From positions 1 to 53,009 of the forward strand of contig QCFX01000011.1 in NCBI GenBank assembly GCA_003280105.1: DNA of 53,009 nucleotides. The letters are read 5' to 3'. This document shows positions 41,030-50,666 of this stretch, in pieces (position 1 is the first letter of the stretch; each line of letters begins with the position of its first letter). Position numbers and translations under genes: made by a program. This DNA is from Prochlorococcus sp. AG-363-N20. Its GTDB lineage: Bacteria; Cyanobacteriota; Cyanobacteriia; PCC-6307; Cyanobiaceae. A model generated the notes under the pieces. It was not told the origin of the DNA. It ran no database searches and saw only the letters and a list, made by a program, of their open reading frames with translations.

Positions 41030-41851
41030 ATGAAAACCAAACAAGACCTACTAACAATTGGGAGAAAAAAGTTCAGTAGTCGACTTTTTACGGGTACAGG
41101 AAAATACTCAAGCCTAAAGGTAATGAAAGAAAGTTTGACTGTTTCAGGCTCTGAAATCGTCACCGTCGCTGTAAGAAGAGTTCAATCAGAGGAAACAGGG
41201 CATCAGGGACTATTGGAGGCTATCTCTTGGGATGATTGTTGGATGCTGCCAAATACCGCAGGATGCAGCAATGCTGAAGAAGCGGTTCGAGTTGCGAGGT
41301 TGGGACGCGAACTAGCAAAGGTTGCAGGGCAAGAAGATAATGACTTCATCAAGCTTGAAGTGATCCCTGACAAGCGTTACTTGTTACCTGATCCATTAGG
41401 CACGCTGCAAGCTGCTGAGCAACTTGTTCAAGAAGGCTTCACAGTGCTTCCATATATCAATGCAGATCCTTTACTAGCAAAAAGACTCGAAGACGTTGGT
41501 TGTGCAACTGTGATGCCACTTGGATCTCCTATTGGCTCAGCTCAAGGACTTAAGAATGAAGCCAATATTGCTCTGATCATTGAAAGCTCAACAGTGCCGG
41601 TGGTTGTAGATGCTGGTATTGGAGTGCCAAGTCAAGCAGCACAAGCGATGGAGATGGGTGCAGATGCCGTCCTGATAAATAGTGCTATTGCATTGGCAGG
41701 CAATGCTCCTGCAATGGCTGAGGCTATGGCGAAAGCAGTTGAAGCAGGTAGGCAAGCTTTCTTGGCAGAGCGCTTACCAGAAAAAATTGAAGCAGAAGCA
41801 AGCTCGCCTTCATTAGGAATGATGTTCAAAAATCGCGAGCAAAGCGCATGA
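41030..41851 (+). CDS. thiG: Thiazole synthase ThiG
   Basis: Forms the thiazole phosphate of thiamin from deoxyxylulose phosphate, dehydroglycine or iminoglycine, and ThiS thiocarboxylate. It has 273 residues, TIM barrel. Motifs: KKFSSRLFTGTGKYSSLKVM, SEIVTVAVRR, LPNTAGCSNAEEAVRVARLG, the Schiff-base Lys region FIKLEVIPDKRYLLPDP, VMPLGSPIGSAQGLKNE, VVVDAGIGVPSQAAQAMEMG and GADAVLINSAIALAGN. It leads thiG-psb34-sqdB-sqdX, all in one direction. A TPP riboswitch was looked for in the 100 bases upstream and not found. Confidence 0.97.
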   Translation: MKTKQDLLTIGRKKFSSRLFTGTGKYSSLKVMKESLTVSGSEIVTVAVRRVQSEETGHQGLLEAISWDDCWMLPNTAGCSNAEEAVRVARLGRELAKVAGQEDNDFIKLEVIPDKRYLLPDPLGTLQAAEQLVQEGFTVLPYINADPLLAKRLEDVGCATVMPLGSPIGSAQGLKNEANIALIIESSTVPVVVDAGIGVPSQAAQAMEMGADAVLINSAIALAGNAPAMAEAMAKAVEAGRQAFLAERLPEKIEAEASSPSLGMMFKNREQSA

Positions 41852-41918
41852 AGGAAAGTAACGGAATGAATCGAAGCAGCAATTTCTTCCATAAGGTCCG
41901 CCGAGTTGCATTCCTTTC

Positions 41919-42086
41919 ATGTCCGTTACAGAAGAATCAGGCGGACGACTTAATGCCTTTGCTAAAGAACCAAAAATTGAAGTAATTGAAGAGGCATCCA
42001 GTTATATCAATGGTTCTGGCGTTTTAATTGTCCTTGGATCACTGCTTTTAATCGGTGTAATTACCTTCATAGTTCGCGTTAGCTGA
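41919..42086 (+). CDS. psb34: Photosystem II assembly-associated protein Psb34
   Basis: Protein of 55 residues that resembles Psb34 (ssl1498 family), a single-helix protein that attaches to photosystem II assembly intermediates around the time of CP43 joining. The N-terminal part carries GGRLNAFAKEPKIEVIEEA, the soluble family signature, and the C-terminal helix is SGVLIVLGSLLLIGVITFIV (about 33-52). The ATG at 41919 is the only sensible start, and it ends with TGA. It lies 67 bases after thiG and 56 bases before the sqdB start. The assignment is from memory of the family pattern, so moderately sure. Confidence 0.75.
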   Translation: MSVTEESGGRLNAFAKEPKIEVIEEASSYINGSGVLIVLGSLLLIGVITFIVRVS

Positions 42087-42142
42087 AAACCCTGTAGTAG
42101 CTTCACATGATTGAGCATGTTGCTCTTCATCTGGAGTTTAGA

Positions 42143-43336
42143 TTGAAAGTTCTAGTTCTTGGTGGCGACGGTTTCTGTGGTTGGCCTTGTGCAGTGAACT
42201 TGGCTGACCAAGGACATGATGTTTTGGTCGTCGACAATTTGAGCAGACGCAAGATCGATATTGATCTTGAAGTCGAGTCTCTCACGCCTATTTCAAGCAT
42301 TGGAGATCGTCTCAAAGCCTGGAAAGATATTGGTGGCAAACCAATGTCTTTTCACTTATTAGACATCGCCAAGGAATATGACAGGCTTTTGAATTTGATT
42401 AAAAGTGAAAAACCGGATGCGGTGGTTCACTTCGCAGAGCAACGCGCAGCGCCTTATTCGATGAAAACTAGTGCTACGAAGCGCTATACCGTAGACAACA
42501 ACGTCAACGGTACTCATAATCTTTTAACTGCGATCGTAGAAAGCGGCCTTGATATTCACATTGTCCATCTAGGAACAATGGGAGTTTATGGATATGGATC
42601 TCACAGAGGTGCAACTATTCCTGAGGGTTATCTAAAAGTAGAGGTTCCGCAACCAGATGGATCTCGGTTTGAAGAAGAAATTCTTCACCCTGCAAGTCCA
42701 GGAAGCGTTTATCACATGACCAAAACGCTAGATCAACTACTTTTCCTTTATTACAACAAAAACGATCAAGTTCGCATAACCGATCTCCATCAAGGAATTG
42801 TTTGAGGAACTAATACCGATGCAACCAATCGCGACCCTCGTTTAACCAACAGATTTGATTATGACGGTGATTATGGGACTGTCTTAAATAGATTCCTCAT
42901 GCAAGCTGCAATCGGGTATCCACTGACTGTCCATGGAACAGGCGGTCAAACCCGAGCTTTTATTCATATTCGAGATTCAGTCAAATGTGTTCAACTTGCG
43001 CTTGAGAATCCACCAGAAAAAGCAGAAAGAGTAAAAATCTTCAACCAAATGACCGAAAGTCACCAGGTAGGTGAATTGGCCAATAAGGTAGCTAAACTGA
43101 CTGGTGCAAAAGTCAACAATCTGCCCAATCCAAGAAATGAAGCGGTAGAAAATGATTTAATCGTTGACAATCGCTGCTTCATAGAACTTGGGCTAAAACC
43201 GACCACACTCGATGATGGTCTATTAGCTGAAGTAGTAGATGTTGCTAGGCGCTGGTCTGATCGTTGCGATCGGAACAGAATTCCATGTATATCTGCTTGG
43301 ACTTCAACTCAAGCAAAAGCCATTCAAGAGTCCTAA
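42143..43336 (+). pseudogene. sqdB: sqdB, UDP-sulfoquinovose synthase, interrupted by in-frame TGA
   Basis: SqdB makes UDP-sulfoquinovose from UDP-glucose and sulfite for the thylakoid sulfolipid SQDG. From a TTG start at 42143, with GGAG seven bases before it, the protein would be 397 residues. An ATG at 42107 is less likely, since it would add 12 unusual residues over a small hairpin. The NAD motif VLVLGGDGFCGWP, VVHFAEQRAAPYSMK, LGTMGVYGYG and YHMTK are present. At codon 221 (42803-42805) the frame has TGA between HQGIV and GTNTD; relatives have an aromatic residue there (Trp in cyanobacteria, Tyr in plants). The downstream frame continues with no other lesion. A sequencing error, a fresh mutation or readthrough are all possible. 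Confidence 0.85.
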
Positions 43337-43366
43337 AAACTAGGTCTTTATCTCAACAAGCACCCA

Positions 43367-44518
43367 GTGAAGATTGCCTTTTTTACCGAGACTTTCCTTC
43401 CAAAAGTTGATGGAATAGTTACTCGCCTAACCAAAACAGTTAAACACCTAATTGACGCTGGCGATGAGGTAGTAGTTTTCTGCCCAGAAGGCTGCCCGAG
43501 CAATTATATGGGCGCAAAAGTTATAGGTGTTTCAGCTATGCCATTACCGCTTTATCCTGAGCTGAAACTTGGCCTTCCTGGGCCAGCTGTTTCTGATGCG
43601 TTAGAAGAATTTAATCCAGATATTGTTCATGTAGTTAATCCAGCTGTCCTTGGATTAGGGGGGATCTGGCTTGCAAAAACAAATAACATTCCATTAATAG
43701 CTAGTTACCACACACATCTTCCGAAATACCTAGAGCATTACGGCATGGGAATGCTTGAACCGCTTCTTTGGGAATTACTTAAAGCCGCACATAATCAAGC
43801 AGTGCTGAATCTATGCACATCCACTGCGATGGTTAAAGAACTTAGTGATAAAGGGATCCAACACACAGCTCTTTGGCAAAGAGGAGTAGATACTGAAAAC
43901 TTTCGACCAGAACGTCGCAATGAAGAAATGCGCAGACGGTTACTGGGAGAATTCAACGATAAAGGTGCCTTGTTGATCTACGTAGGAAGGTTGTCCGCAG
44001 AAAAACAAATAGAACGTATTAAACCTGTTCTAGATGCACTTCCCCATGCACGATTAGCCCTTGTTGGAGATGGTCCACACCGCCAACAACTAGAAAAAAC
44101 CTTTGAAAATACAGCAACAACTTTTGTTGGATACTTAGCAGGAGAAGAATTAGCAAGCGCATATGCTTGCGGTGATGCCTTCTTATTCCCTTCCAGTACT
44201 GAAACTCTAGGCTTAGTTCTGCTTGAAGCAATGGCAGCTGGATGCCCTGTCGTAGGAGCTAATAGAGGTGGAATACCCGATATCATCACAAATGGAGTAA
44301 ATGGCTGTCTCTACGAGCCTGACGGAACCAATGACGGCTCTGACAGCCTTATAAAAGCAACTCAAATGTTGCTTGGAAATGATCTTGAACGTCAAACCAT
44401 GCGAAAAGCTGCTCGAGAGGAAGCTGAACGCTGGGGATGGGCTGGAGCGACAGATCAGTTACGAACTTATTACCGTCAAGTACTAAAAAAGAAATCTATT
44501 GAAGACATCGCCGCTTAA
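43367..44518 (+). CDS. sqdX: Sulfoquinovosyltransferase SqdX
   Basis: Transfers sulfoquinovose from UDP-sulfoquinovose to diacylglycerol, the last step of SQDG synthesis. It has 383 residues, family GT4 with the GT-B fold, from a GTG start at 43367. The N-terminal domain shows MKIAFFTETFLPKVDGIVTR and LIASYHTHLPKYLEHYGMG; the C-terminal domain has LIYVGRLSAEKQIERIKPVL, LALVGDGPHRQQLEK and FLFPSSTETLGLVLLEAMAA with the donor-binding Glu pair. It lies 30 bases after sqdB. It is intact, so the pathway's second enzyme seems to be kept even though sqdB is interrupted. Confidence 0.95.
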   Translation: MKIAFFTETFLPKVDGIVTRLTKTVKHLIDAGDEVVVFCPEGCPSNYMGAKVIGVSAMPLPLYPELKLGLPGPAVSDALEEFNPDIVHVVNPAVLGLGGIWLAKTNNIPLIASYHTHLPKYLEHYGMGMLEPLLWELLKAAHNQAVLNLCTSTAMVKELSDKGIQHTALWQRGVDTENFRPERRNEEMRRRLLGEFNDKGALLIYVGRLSAEKQIERIKPVLDALPHARLALVGDGPHRQQLEKTFENTATTFVGYLAGEELASAYACGDAFLFPSSTETLGLVLLEAMAAGCPVVGANRGGIPDIITNGVNGCLYEPDGTNDGSDSLIKATQMLLGNDLERQTMRKAAREEAERWGWAGATDQLRTYYRQVLKKKSIEDIAA

Positions 44519-44527
44519 TTTTTAAGC
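44513..44527. terminator. AT-rich hairpin between sqdX and the next gene
   Basis: GCTTAA (44513-44518), TTT, and TTAAGC (44522-44527) form a perfect six-pair stem that spans the stops of the two convergent genes. It could weakly end both transcripts, but it is poor in G-C pairs and has no T run. Confidence 0.3.
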
Positions 44528-44794
44528 AGCCTGTGGAGGGGGAGTGGGAGAACCAAGAGGTTGAAAAGGTAAAACCAAAGTCGCCATTCTCTGAGGCCTT
44601 TCAGGTCTCTGCTTACGTGGTTGACGAACGCCAAATGGAACTCGAACCACATTGGTCCCATCAACATGAACAGACTTACCTGTGCTTAAAGAAGCTTCAA
44701 GCCCTTCTTTAAAAGATGGCAAATTCAAAGCATCTTTTTCAAAAGTTTGTTCAGGTTCATCCAGTGAAATGTCTCTAATCATTCCGACCCCCAT
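44522..44794 (-). CDS. Small conserved-type hypothetical protein
   Basis: Protein of 90 residues, or 86 if it starts at the second Met (MIRDISLDEPEQTFEKDALN, ATG at 44780-44782). It is soluble, with no signal peptide; it contains LPSFKEGLEASLSTGKSVHV and GTNVVRVPFGVRQPRKQRPE, a basic middle, and a proline-rich end (LGSPTPPPQAA). I recognise no family. It is convergent to sqdX and follows gcvP in direction after about 130 bases, in which a weak hairpin lies. No function can be offered. Confidence 0.6.
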   Translation of the reverse strand: MGVGMIRDISLDEPEQTFEKDALNLPSFKEGLEASLSTGKSVHVDGTNVVRVPFGVRQPRKQRPERPQRMATLVLPFQPLGSPTPPPQAA

Positions 44795-44851
44795 CGCGAT
44801 TTGAACCGCTGCCGTACAGAGTAGTGCAAAAACTCAAAAAAGCAGCTAAAT

Positions 44852-44871
44852 AAAACCATAAATTCGGTTTT
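44852..44871 (-). terminator. Weak hairpin after gcvP
   Basis: AAAACC (44852-44857) and GGTTTT (44866-44871) are perfect complements around an eight-base loop, about 50 bases past the gcvP stop. On the minus strand ATTT follows. The stem is weak, with two G-C pairs; it is a possible but not a strong terminator. Confidence 0.3.
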
Positions 44872-44920
44872 CGATGAAAATTTAACTCTTTATTGTCCTG
44901 AAAGCCAGTCAAAACTCAAA

Positions 44921-47845
44921 TTATTCCTCAAGAAAATCTTCTATGGGCTTACAACTACAAACCAAATTACGATCACCAAAAGCATTATTTATCCTTGAGA
45001 CCGAAGGCCAGAACTTATTTTTGCGCAGTTCTGGCAGAGGGAACGCTGCCTCAGCGCGGGAATATGGCCTGTCCCAGTTATCGGCAGTAATAGCTGCCAA
45101 AGTATGAGGAGATCTTTTTAATAGATTGTTTTCTGAGTCACTGTGACCTAATTCAATTGCTTCTATTTCTGCTCGAATAGCAATCATTGCTTCACAAAAT
45201 CGATTCAATTCATACAAGCTTTCACTTTCAGTTGGTTCGACCATCAAAGTGCCTGCAACCGGCCAACTCACGGTTGGAGCATGAAAACCGTAATCCATCA
45301 ATCTCTTAGCAATATCCTCTACCTCGATACCAACAGAACGCTTAAGAGGTCGTAAATCCAAAATGCATTCATGAGCTACTAAACCTTTTAGTCCTCGAAA
45401 AAGAACAGGGTAATAAGTGTTCAGTCGACTGGCGATGTAATTAGCTGACAACATCGCAATAGAACTTGCTTGTCGCAAGCCTTCTGCACCCATCATTCGT
45501 AAATACATCCAACTAATTGGCAAAATTCCAGCACTCCCAAATGGAGCCGCAGAAATCGGACCAATTGCTTGTTCGTTATTGACTTCGTTAAGAGGATGAC
45601 CAGGAAGATAAGGAAGCAAATGAGATGCAACAGCTATAGGTCCTACACCTGGACCACCTCCACCATGAGGGATGCAAAAGGTTTTATGTAGGTTCAAATG
45701 ACAAACATCTGCTCCATATGCACCAGGTCTACAAAGACCAACCTGAGCATTCAAATTGGCTCCATCTAAATAAACCTGACCTCCATACGAATGAACCAGA
45801 TCACATATGTCACGAATTTTAGGTTCAAATACACCATGTGTTGAAGGGTAAGTAATCATCACCGCTGCTAAATCTGATGAATATGTTTCTGCTTTCTTTG
45901 ACAAATCTTGAAGATCAATGTTTCCATATTGGTCACATGAAACTGGAACGACTCGAAATCCAGCCATCACTGCACTAGCTGGATTAGTCCCATGAGCACT
46001 AGTAGGAATTAGGCAAACATTTCTATTCTTTTGGTTACGAGAATGATGCCAAGCCCGGATAACTAAAAGTCCAGCAAATTCTCCTTGGGAACCAGCATTT
46101 GGTTGCAGTGAAACACCTGCAAAACCCGTCAAAGCAGCTAACCAAGACTCAAGATCCTTAAGCAAGTGTTGATAACCTTTTGACTGGTCGGAAGGAGAAA
46201 AAGGATGCAGGGAAGAAAACTCTCTCCAACTAATTGGAACAAGTTCTGCAGTCGCATTTAGTTTCATAGTGCAACTGCCTAAAGGAATCATTCCATTAAC
46301 CAATGAAAAGTCTTTACCCACCAACCGATAGATATACCTGAGCAACTCAGTCTCACTTCGGTATATGTGAAAAACTGAATGTTTCAACCAAGGTTTTTCT
46401 CTTAAAGGAATACCTGAAAGCAAATTTTGAATATCTAGGTTGTCATCATCTAAAGAATAAAAAGGTTTTCCAATAGCAGCTGCAAAAATTTGATGAAGAC
46501 AATCAAGTTCATTATCTGTACTAAGTTCATCCAAGGTAATCCCAAAACCTTTTGCCTTTTCTAAAGGAGCACCTATTGGCAAAATTCTTAGATTAAATCC
46601 TTCCAAAGATGCAGATTTAATAACCTCAATTGCTTGATCAAAATAAACTTCAATCGTGTCAAATCCAGCAATTGATTTAATGGAATATCCAAGCGAAATC
46701 AATATCTTTTGAAGCTTTCCTCTCAAAAATAGAATTTTTCTAGCTATTGCCATCAGTCCATCCGGGCCATGGTGTAGGGCATAAAACGAAGCAATTACAG
46801 CCAACAAAACTTGAGCTGTGCAAATGTTGCTTGTAGCCTTATCACGACGAATATGTTGTTCACGCGTTTGCAACGCCAATCGCAAGGCAGGATGGCCCTC
46901 AGAATCAACAGATTGACCTACTAATCGACCAGGGATTTGCCTTTTAAATACTTCTTTAGTTGCAAAAAAAGCAGCATGTGGTCCGCCAAATCCCATTGGC
47001 ACTCCAAACCGCTGAGCACTTCCTACCGCAATATCAACACCTAGTTCTCCTACCGGAGCCAAAAGAGTTTGAGCCAAAGGGTCAATAGCAGCTGTGACCA
47101 AAGCACCTACATGATGGGCTTTTTCAATGAGTTTCGAGGGATCCCACAGTGCTCCACTCGATCCAGGTAGTTGAAGAAGCAACCCAAAAACTTCGTTATC
47201 AAAATCAAAAGTACTGGGGTCAGCAATCTCCAACAAAATCCCAAGAGGTTCTGCACGGGTTTGCAAAACAGCAAGAGTTTGAGGGAACACATCACAATCA
47301 ACTAAAAAACGCTTTGCCTCAGAATTTTTCTTTGCCGCAAAACAAAGGCTCATAGCTTCTGCTGCCGCTGTTGCTTCATCTAGCAATGAAGCATTAGAGA
47401 TTGGCAGTCCTGTTAATTCACTAATTAAGGTTTGAAAGTTAAATAAAGCTTCTAGCCGCCCTTGTGCAATTTCTGCTTGATAGGGAGTGTATGCGGTATA
47501 CCAGCCAGGATTTTCTAAAACATGCCGCTGTATTACTGCCGGTGTTGCAGTGCCGTAATAACCCAGCCCAATTAATGAACGCTTAACGATGTTTTGATCA
47601 GCAATTGCTCGAAGTTCTTGAAGTGCTTTTAATTCCGAGCAACCGTCTGGGAGAGAGTCAGTTGGTGGAAATTGGTCAAGAATGTCTAATGGGACAACAC
47701 TTGAAACAAATTCTTCTAAATCATTTTTTTGAAGTGCCTTCAGCAATACATCTTGATCTGTCTTACTAAGGCCAATATGACGTTCAAAAAAATTTGAAGA
47801 CTCTATGCTTGGTGCCTCATTGGGCTGATTTTCAAGCACGGTCAT
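44921..47845 (-). CDS. gcvP: Glycine dehydrogenase (decarboxylating), P protein
   Basis: Pyridoxal phosphate enzyme that decarboxylates glycine and passes the aminomethyl group to the lipoyl arm of GcvH; central to glycine cleavage and photorespiration. It has 974 residues, the fused one-chain form. Motifs: [70 protein letters not shown], and the PLP Lys in [19 protein letters not shown]. It lies 71 bases after gcvH in transcription order. gcvT is not in the window and must lie elsewhere. Confidence 0.98.
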   Translation of the reverse strand: MTVLENQPNEAPSIESSNFFERHIGLSKTDQDVLLKALQKNDLEEFVSSVVPLDILDQFPPTDSLPDGCSELKALQELRAIADQNIVKRSLIGLGYYGTATPAVIQRHVLENPGWYTAYTPYQAEIAQGRLEALFNFQTLISELTGLPISNASLLDEATAAAEAMSLCFAAKKNSEAKRFLVDCDVFPQTLAVLQTRAEPLGILLEIADPSTFDFDNEVFGLLLQLPGSSGALWDPSKLIEKAHHVGALVTAAIDPLAQTLLAPVGELGVDIAVGSAQRFGVPMGFGGPHAAFFATKEVFKRQIPGRLVGQSVDSEGHPALRLALQTREQHIRRDKATSNICTAQVLLAVIASFYALHHGPDGLMAIARKILFLRGKLQKILISLGYSIKSIAGFDTIEVYFDQAIEVIKSASLEGFNLRILPIGAPLEKAKGFGITLDELSTDNELDCLHQIFAAAIGKPFYSLDDDNLDIQNLLSGIPLREKPWLKHSVFHIYRSETELLRYIYRLVGKDFSLVNGMIPLGSCTMKLNATAELVPISWREFSSLHPFSPSDQSKGYQHLLKDLESWLAALTGFAGVSLQPNAGSQGEFAGLLVIRAWHHSRNQKNRNVCLIPTSAHGTNPASAVMAGFRVVPVSCDQYGNIDLQDLSKKAETYSSDLAAVMITYPSTHGVFEPKIRDICDLVHSYGGQVYLDGANLNAQVGLCRPGAYGADVCHLNLHKTFCIPHGGGGPGVGPIAVASHLLPYLPGHPLNEVNNEQAIGPISAAPFGSAGILPISWMYLRMMGAEGLRQASSIAMLSANYIASRLNTYYPVLFRGLKGLVAHECILDLRPLKRSVGIEVEDIAKRLMDYGFHAPTVSWPVAGTLMVEPTESESLYELNRFCEAMIAIRAEIEAIELGHSDSENNLLKRSPHTLAAITADNWDRPYSRAEAAFPLPELRKNKFWPSVSRINNAFGDRNLVCSCKPIEDFLEE

Positions 47846-47916
47846 AAATCACAAAGACGCTTGCAAGGCTAGAAAGGCTTGCAGAAAATTGTTGCTATAG
47901 ACAAGTTTTAGTTGCT

Positions 47917-48306
47917 TTAAGAAGCAGAGATTTTGGATGAATAGGTTTCTACATCCATCAATTCTTTCAATTCGTCCAGTTTTGCAGGCTTTATTAGCAA
48001 AAGCCAACCTGCTCCATGAGGGTCATTTTGTAAATCTTCCGGGCTAGAAAGCACGGATTCATTTCGCGCTACAACCTGTCCTGTTATTGGAGCATAAATT
48101 TCCTCAACGGCTTTCACTGATTCAACAGAACCAAAACCATCTCCCTTTTTCAGCGAATCTCCTACTTCAGGTAAATCGACAAAAACTATGTCACCAAGCT
48201 GGTCAACAGCAAAAGCACTAATGCCGACGCGCACTTGATCCTTCTCTAAAGAAGCATATTCGTGATTATCAGCAAATCGAAAGTGATCTGGGAAATGAAA
48301 TGACAT
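47917..48306 (-). CDS. gcvH: Glycine cleavage system H protein
   Basis: Lipoyl carrier of the glycine cleavage system, shuttling the aminomethyl group between P, T and L proteins. It has 129 residues, the usual size. The lipoylated Lys is K65 in GSVESVKAVEEIYAPITG; other marks are FADNHEYASLEKDQVRVGIS and QLGDIVFVDLPEVGDSLKKG, and NDPHGAGWLLLIKP near the end. It lies just after the lyase-like gene (18 bases) and before gcvP (71 bases) on the same strand, a likely operon. Confidence 0.97.
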   Translation of the reverse strand: MSFHFPDHFRFADNHEYASLEKDQVRVGISAFAVDQLGDIVFVDLPEVGDSLKKGDGFGSVESVKAVEEIYAPITGQVVARNESVLSSPEDLQNDPHGAGWLLLIKPAKLDELKELMDVETYSSKISAS

Positions 48307-48324
48307 AGCAAAATAGAAGAATGC

Positions 48325-49626
48325 TCACAAATTTTTAGCTAAATCTATAAAACCAGCATTTGCAAGTTCACAAATTGCTCTTATGAGCGCCAGTTTTATA
48401 TGTGCATGATGAGTGCCACCTTGAACATATAGGTTATATGGAGGAGTGATAGGTGCATCGGCAGAAAACTCGCTAGTACTTCCATCAATAAAAGTTCCTC
48501 CTGCCATCAGCAAATCATTTTCATATCCAGGCATTACAGCTGCTATGGGCTCAAGATAAGCACCTACAGGGGAACAGTGCTGAAAAGCCTTACAAACAAC
48601 TCTTAAAGCTTCTGGATCCCCCAAGCGGACCGCCTGAATCAAATCGGCGCGATGCATAAAAGGAGAAGGTTGAACTAAAAAACCAAGTCCTTCAAAAACT
48701 CCTGCTACAAGATCTGCACCAATAAGTGCTTCTGTAACCATCTGTGGAGAAAGAAATAATCCTTGCAATAAAAGCCTATTCAGATCAAAGCTTGTGCCGC
48801 CATGGCTTCCAATACCTGGCGAAGTTAGTCGGCAACAAGCCTGTTCAACCAAATCAGCATGGCCAGCTACATACCCTCCTGTTGGAACAATTGTTCCTCC
48901 AAGATTTTTAATCAAAGAGCCTGCTACAAGATCAGCTCCGACCTGAGAAGGTTCTTTGTCCTCAACCAGCTCTCCATAACAATTATCAACAAAGCAAATG
49001 CATTCACTCTGTTTTCTATGAGTTCGAAAACAAATTTCTTGAATGGTCTCAATAGATAAAGAAGGTCTCCAGGAGTATCCACAACTGCGTTGGATAAAAA
49101 TCATCCTTCTTGGAACTTCTAAAGCATCTTCCAACGCAGACAAATCCACATGACCATCTGCCTGAAGAGCAAGTTCTTCATAAAGGACTCCTAAATCAGC
49201 TAAAGACCCTTGCCCAGAGCCACGTAAACCGATTACTTGCTCGAGAGTCTCATAAGGCCTTCCTGTAACAGATAACAGTTGATCTCCTGGTCTCAGTACG
49301 CCGAACAAAGCTGCTGCTATTGCATGGGTCCCACTAACAAATTGAACCCTCACTGCTGCTTTTTCCGAGCCTAAAACTCTTGCAAAAACACGGTCTATAA
49401 CCTCTCGACCTTGGTCTCCATGCCCATAACCAGTAACAGATGCAAAATGCTGGGGCCCTACCAATTCTTGTTGAAAAGCGTTTAAAACCTTTTCCATCCG
49501 AATCATCACTTTTGCAGTGCGGTCTTCCCTGATCGACTGCAATCGCTCATAGACTATTGAAACTTGCTTTTCAGCCCAGGTTCTAAGCCGTTCTTGATCA
49601 ATTCCATTTACAAAAGTTCTTTCCAC
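48325..49626 (-). CDS. Methionine gamma-lyase-like PLP enzyme (aluminium-resistance family)
   Basis: Pyridoxal phosphate protein of 433 residues in the family often labelled aluminium resistance protein, related to cystathionine and methionine gamma-lyases. Marks include GYGHGDQGREVIDRVFARVL, VQFVSGTHAIAAALFGVLRP, CFVDNCYGELVEDKEPSQVG with the PLP-contacting Asp, and the Lys in VAGSLIKNLGGTIVPTGGYV. The true substrate in cyanobacteria is not established; the old resistance name is not evidence of function. It lies 18 bases upstream of gcvH on the same strand, so a role in amino acid or one-carbon metabolism is suggested by context only. It is divergent from the first desaturase. Confidence 0.85.
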   Translation of the reverse strand: MERTFVNGIDQERLRTWAEKQVSIVYERLQSIREDRTAKVMIRMEKVLNAFQQELVGPQHFASVTGYGHGDQGREVIDRVFARVLGSEKAAVRVQFVSGTHAIAAALFGVLRPGDQLLSVTGRPYETLEQVIGLRGSGQGSLADLGVLYEELALQADGHVDLSALEDALEVPRRMIFIQRSCGYSWRPSLSIETIQEICFRTHRKQSECICFVDNCYGELVEDKEPSQVGADLVAGSLIKNLGGTIVPTGGYVAGHADLVEQACCRLTSPGIGSHGGTSFDLNRLLLQGLFLSPQMVTEALIGADLVAGVFEGLGFLVQPSPFMHRADLIQAVRLGDPEALRVVCKAFQHCSPVGAYLEPIAAVMPGYENDLLMAGGTFIDGSTSEFSADAPITPPYNLYVQGGTHHAHIKLALIRAICELANAGFIDLAKNL

Positions 49627-49752
49627 AAGAAATTCAAGAAGAGGCTTACAGTTCCTTTAGATTTTTAGACTGACTTTTCGATTCGCCCACCGTTCCATCC
49701 ACTTCTGTTGACATCCTGAAGGAGTGGAATTCGCATAAAGAGGAAGTTCATT

Positions 49753-50664
49753 TTGGTTGCGACAGTTTCATCAAGTACAGGCACCTCTCGTGAGCTACGG
49801 CTCAGAGCAGGAATCATTGCTCCTAGAAAGCGTCTCCCTCCATCTCAGAGGGGGTTCAGATTTGGGACAACAAGCTTCATGCTTGTGATGCATATTGGAG
49901 CCGTATTTGCTCTACTTCCACAATTTTGGAGCTGGCAAGGGATTGCAGCTTTTGGAATTCTTTACTGGATAACAGTCTTAGGCGTAACACTTGGTCTTCA
50001 TAGATTAGTGGCTCACAGAAGCTTTACAGCCCCCAAATGGGTTGAAAAAAGTCTTGTGATTATGGGTACTTTGGCTTGTCAAAGTGGTCCAATCGAATGG
50101 GTCTCTCTGCATAGGCATCATCATCAATTTTCAGATCAACCAAACGATCACCATGATGCAGGAAGAGGCTTTTGGTGGAGTCATAGCGAATGGATGCTGC
50201 ATGAAATCCCTGCTCTACGTCACAGCAAACACTTAGCTAATGACCTTGTTGCAGATCCATTCTTTCGCTGGTTAGACCATTGGTTTCTCCTATTGCAAAT
50301 CCCAATCTTCTTATTTCTTTATTGGTATGGAGAAATTGCCCAAGTCCATGGAGGAGGCATTGGCCTAGCCCTCTGGGGTATTCCATTGCGATTAGTTGTC
50401 GTTTATCACGTGACTTGGTTAGTAAATTCAGCCACTCACACTTTTGGATATAGAAATTTCGATTGTCCTGATCTATCCAGAAATTGCTGGTGGGTAGCAC
50501 TTCTCTCATTTGGAGAAGGATGGCACAACAATCATCATGCTTTTCCTCAAAGTGCTAGGCATGGGCTGAGATGGTTTGAGTTCGATATCACCTGGCAACA
50601 CATCAAACTTCTAAGGCGCTTTGGCCTTGCAACCAAAATACGCCAGGCAAAGTATTCTCAATAA
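49753..50664 (+). CDS. Acyl-lipid desaturase, delta-9 (DesC) type
   Basis: Membrane di-iron desaturase of 303 residues that would place a double bond in membrane fatty acids. The three histidine boxes are HRLVAH (83-88), HRHHH (120-124) and HNNHH (258-262), in the spacing of the DesC/stearoyl type, with hydrophobic segments about 42-80, 98-115 and 177-225. The start is TTG at 49753, with AGAGGAAG about eight bases before it. The second desaturase after the HTH-like gene is a close relative, probably an old duplicate. Regiospecificity cannot be read from sequence. Confidence 0.92.
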   Translation: MVATVSSSTGTSRELRLRAGIIAPRKRLPPSQRGFRFGTTSFMLVMHIGAVFALLPQFWSWQGIAAFGILYWITVLGVTLGLHRLVAHRSFTAPKWVEKSLVIMGTLACQSGPIEWVSLHRHHHQFSDQPNDHHDAGRGFWWSHSEWMLHEIPALRHSKHLANDLVADPFFRWLDHWFLLLQIPIFLFLYWYGEIAQVHGGGIGLALWGIPLRLVVVYHVTWLVNSATHTFGYRNFDCPDLSRNCWWVALLSFGEGWHNNHHAFPQSARHGLRWFEFDITWQHIKLLRRFGLATKIRQAKYSQ

Positions 50665-50666
50665 CT

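Noticed and set aside
49627-49752. Glycine riboswitch before the lyase-gcvH-gcvP operon
   Set aside because: No GGAGA-type core or paired aptamer could be seen in the short gap.
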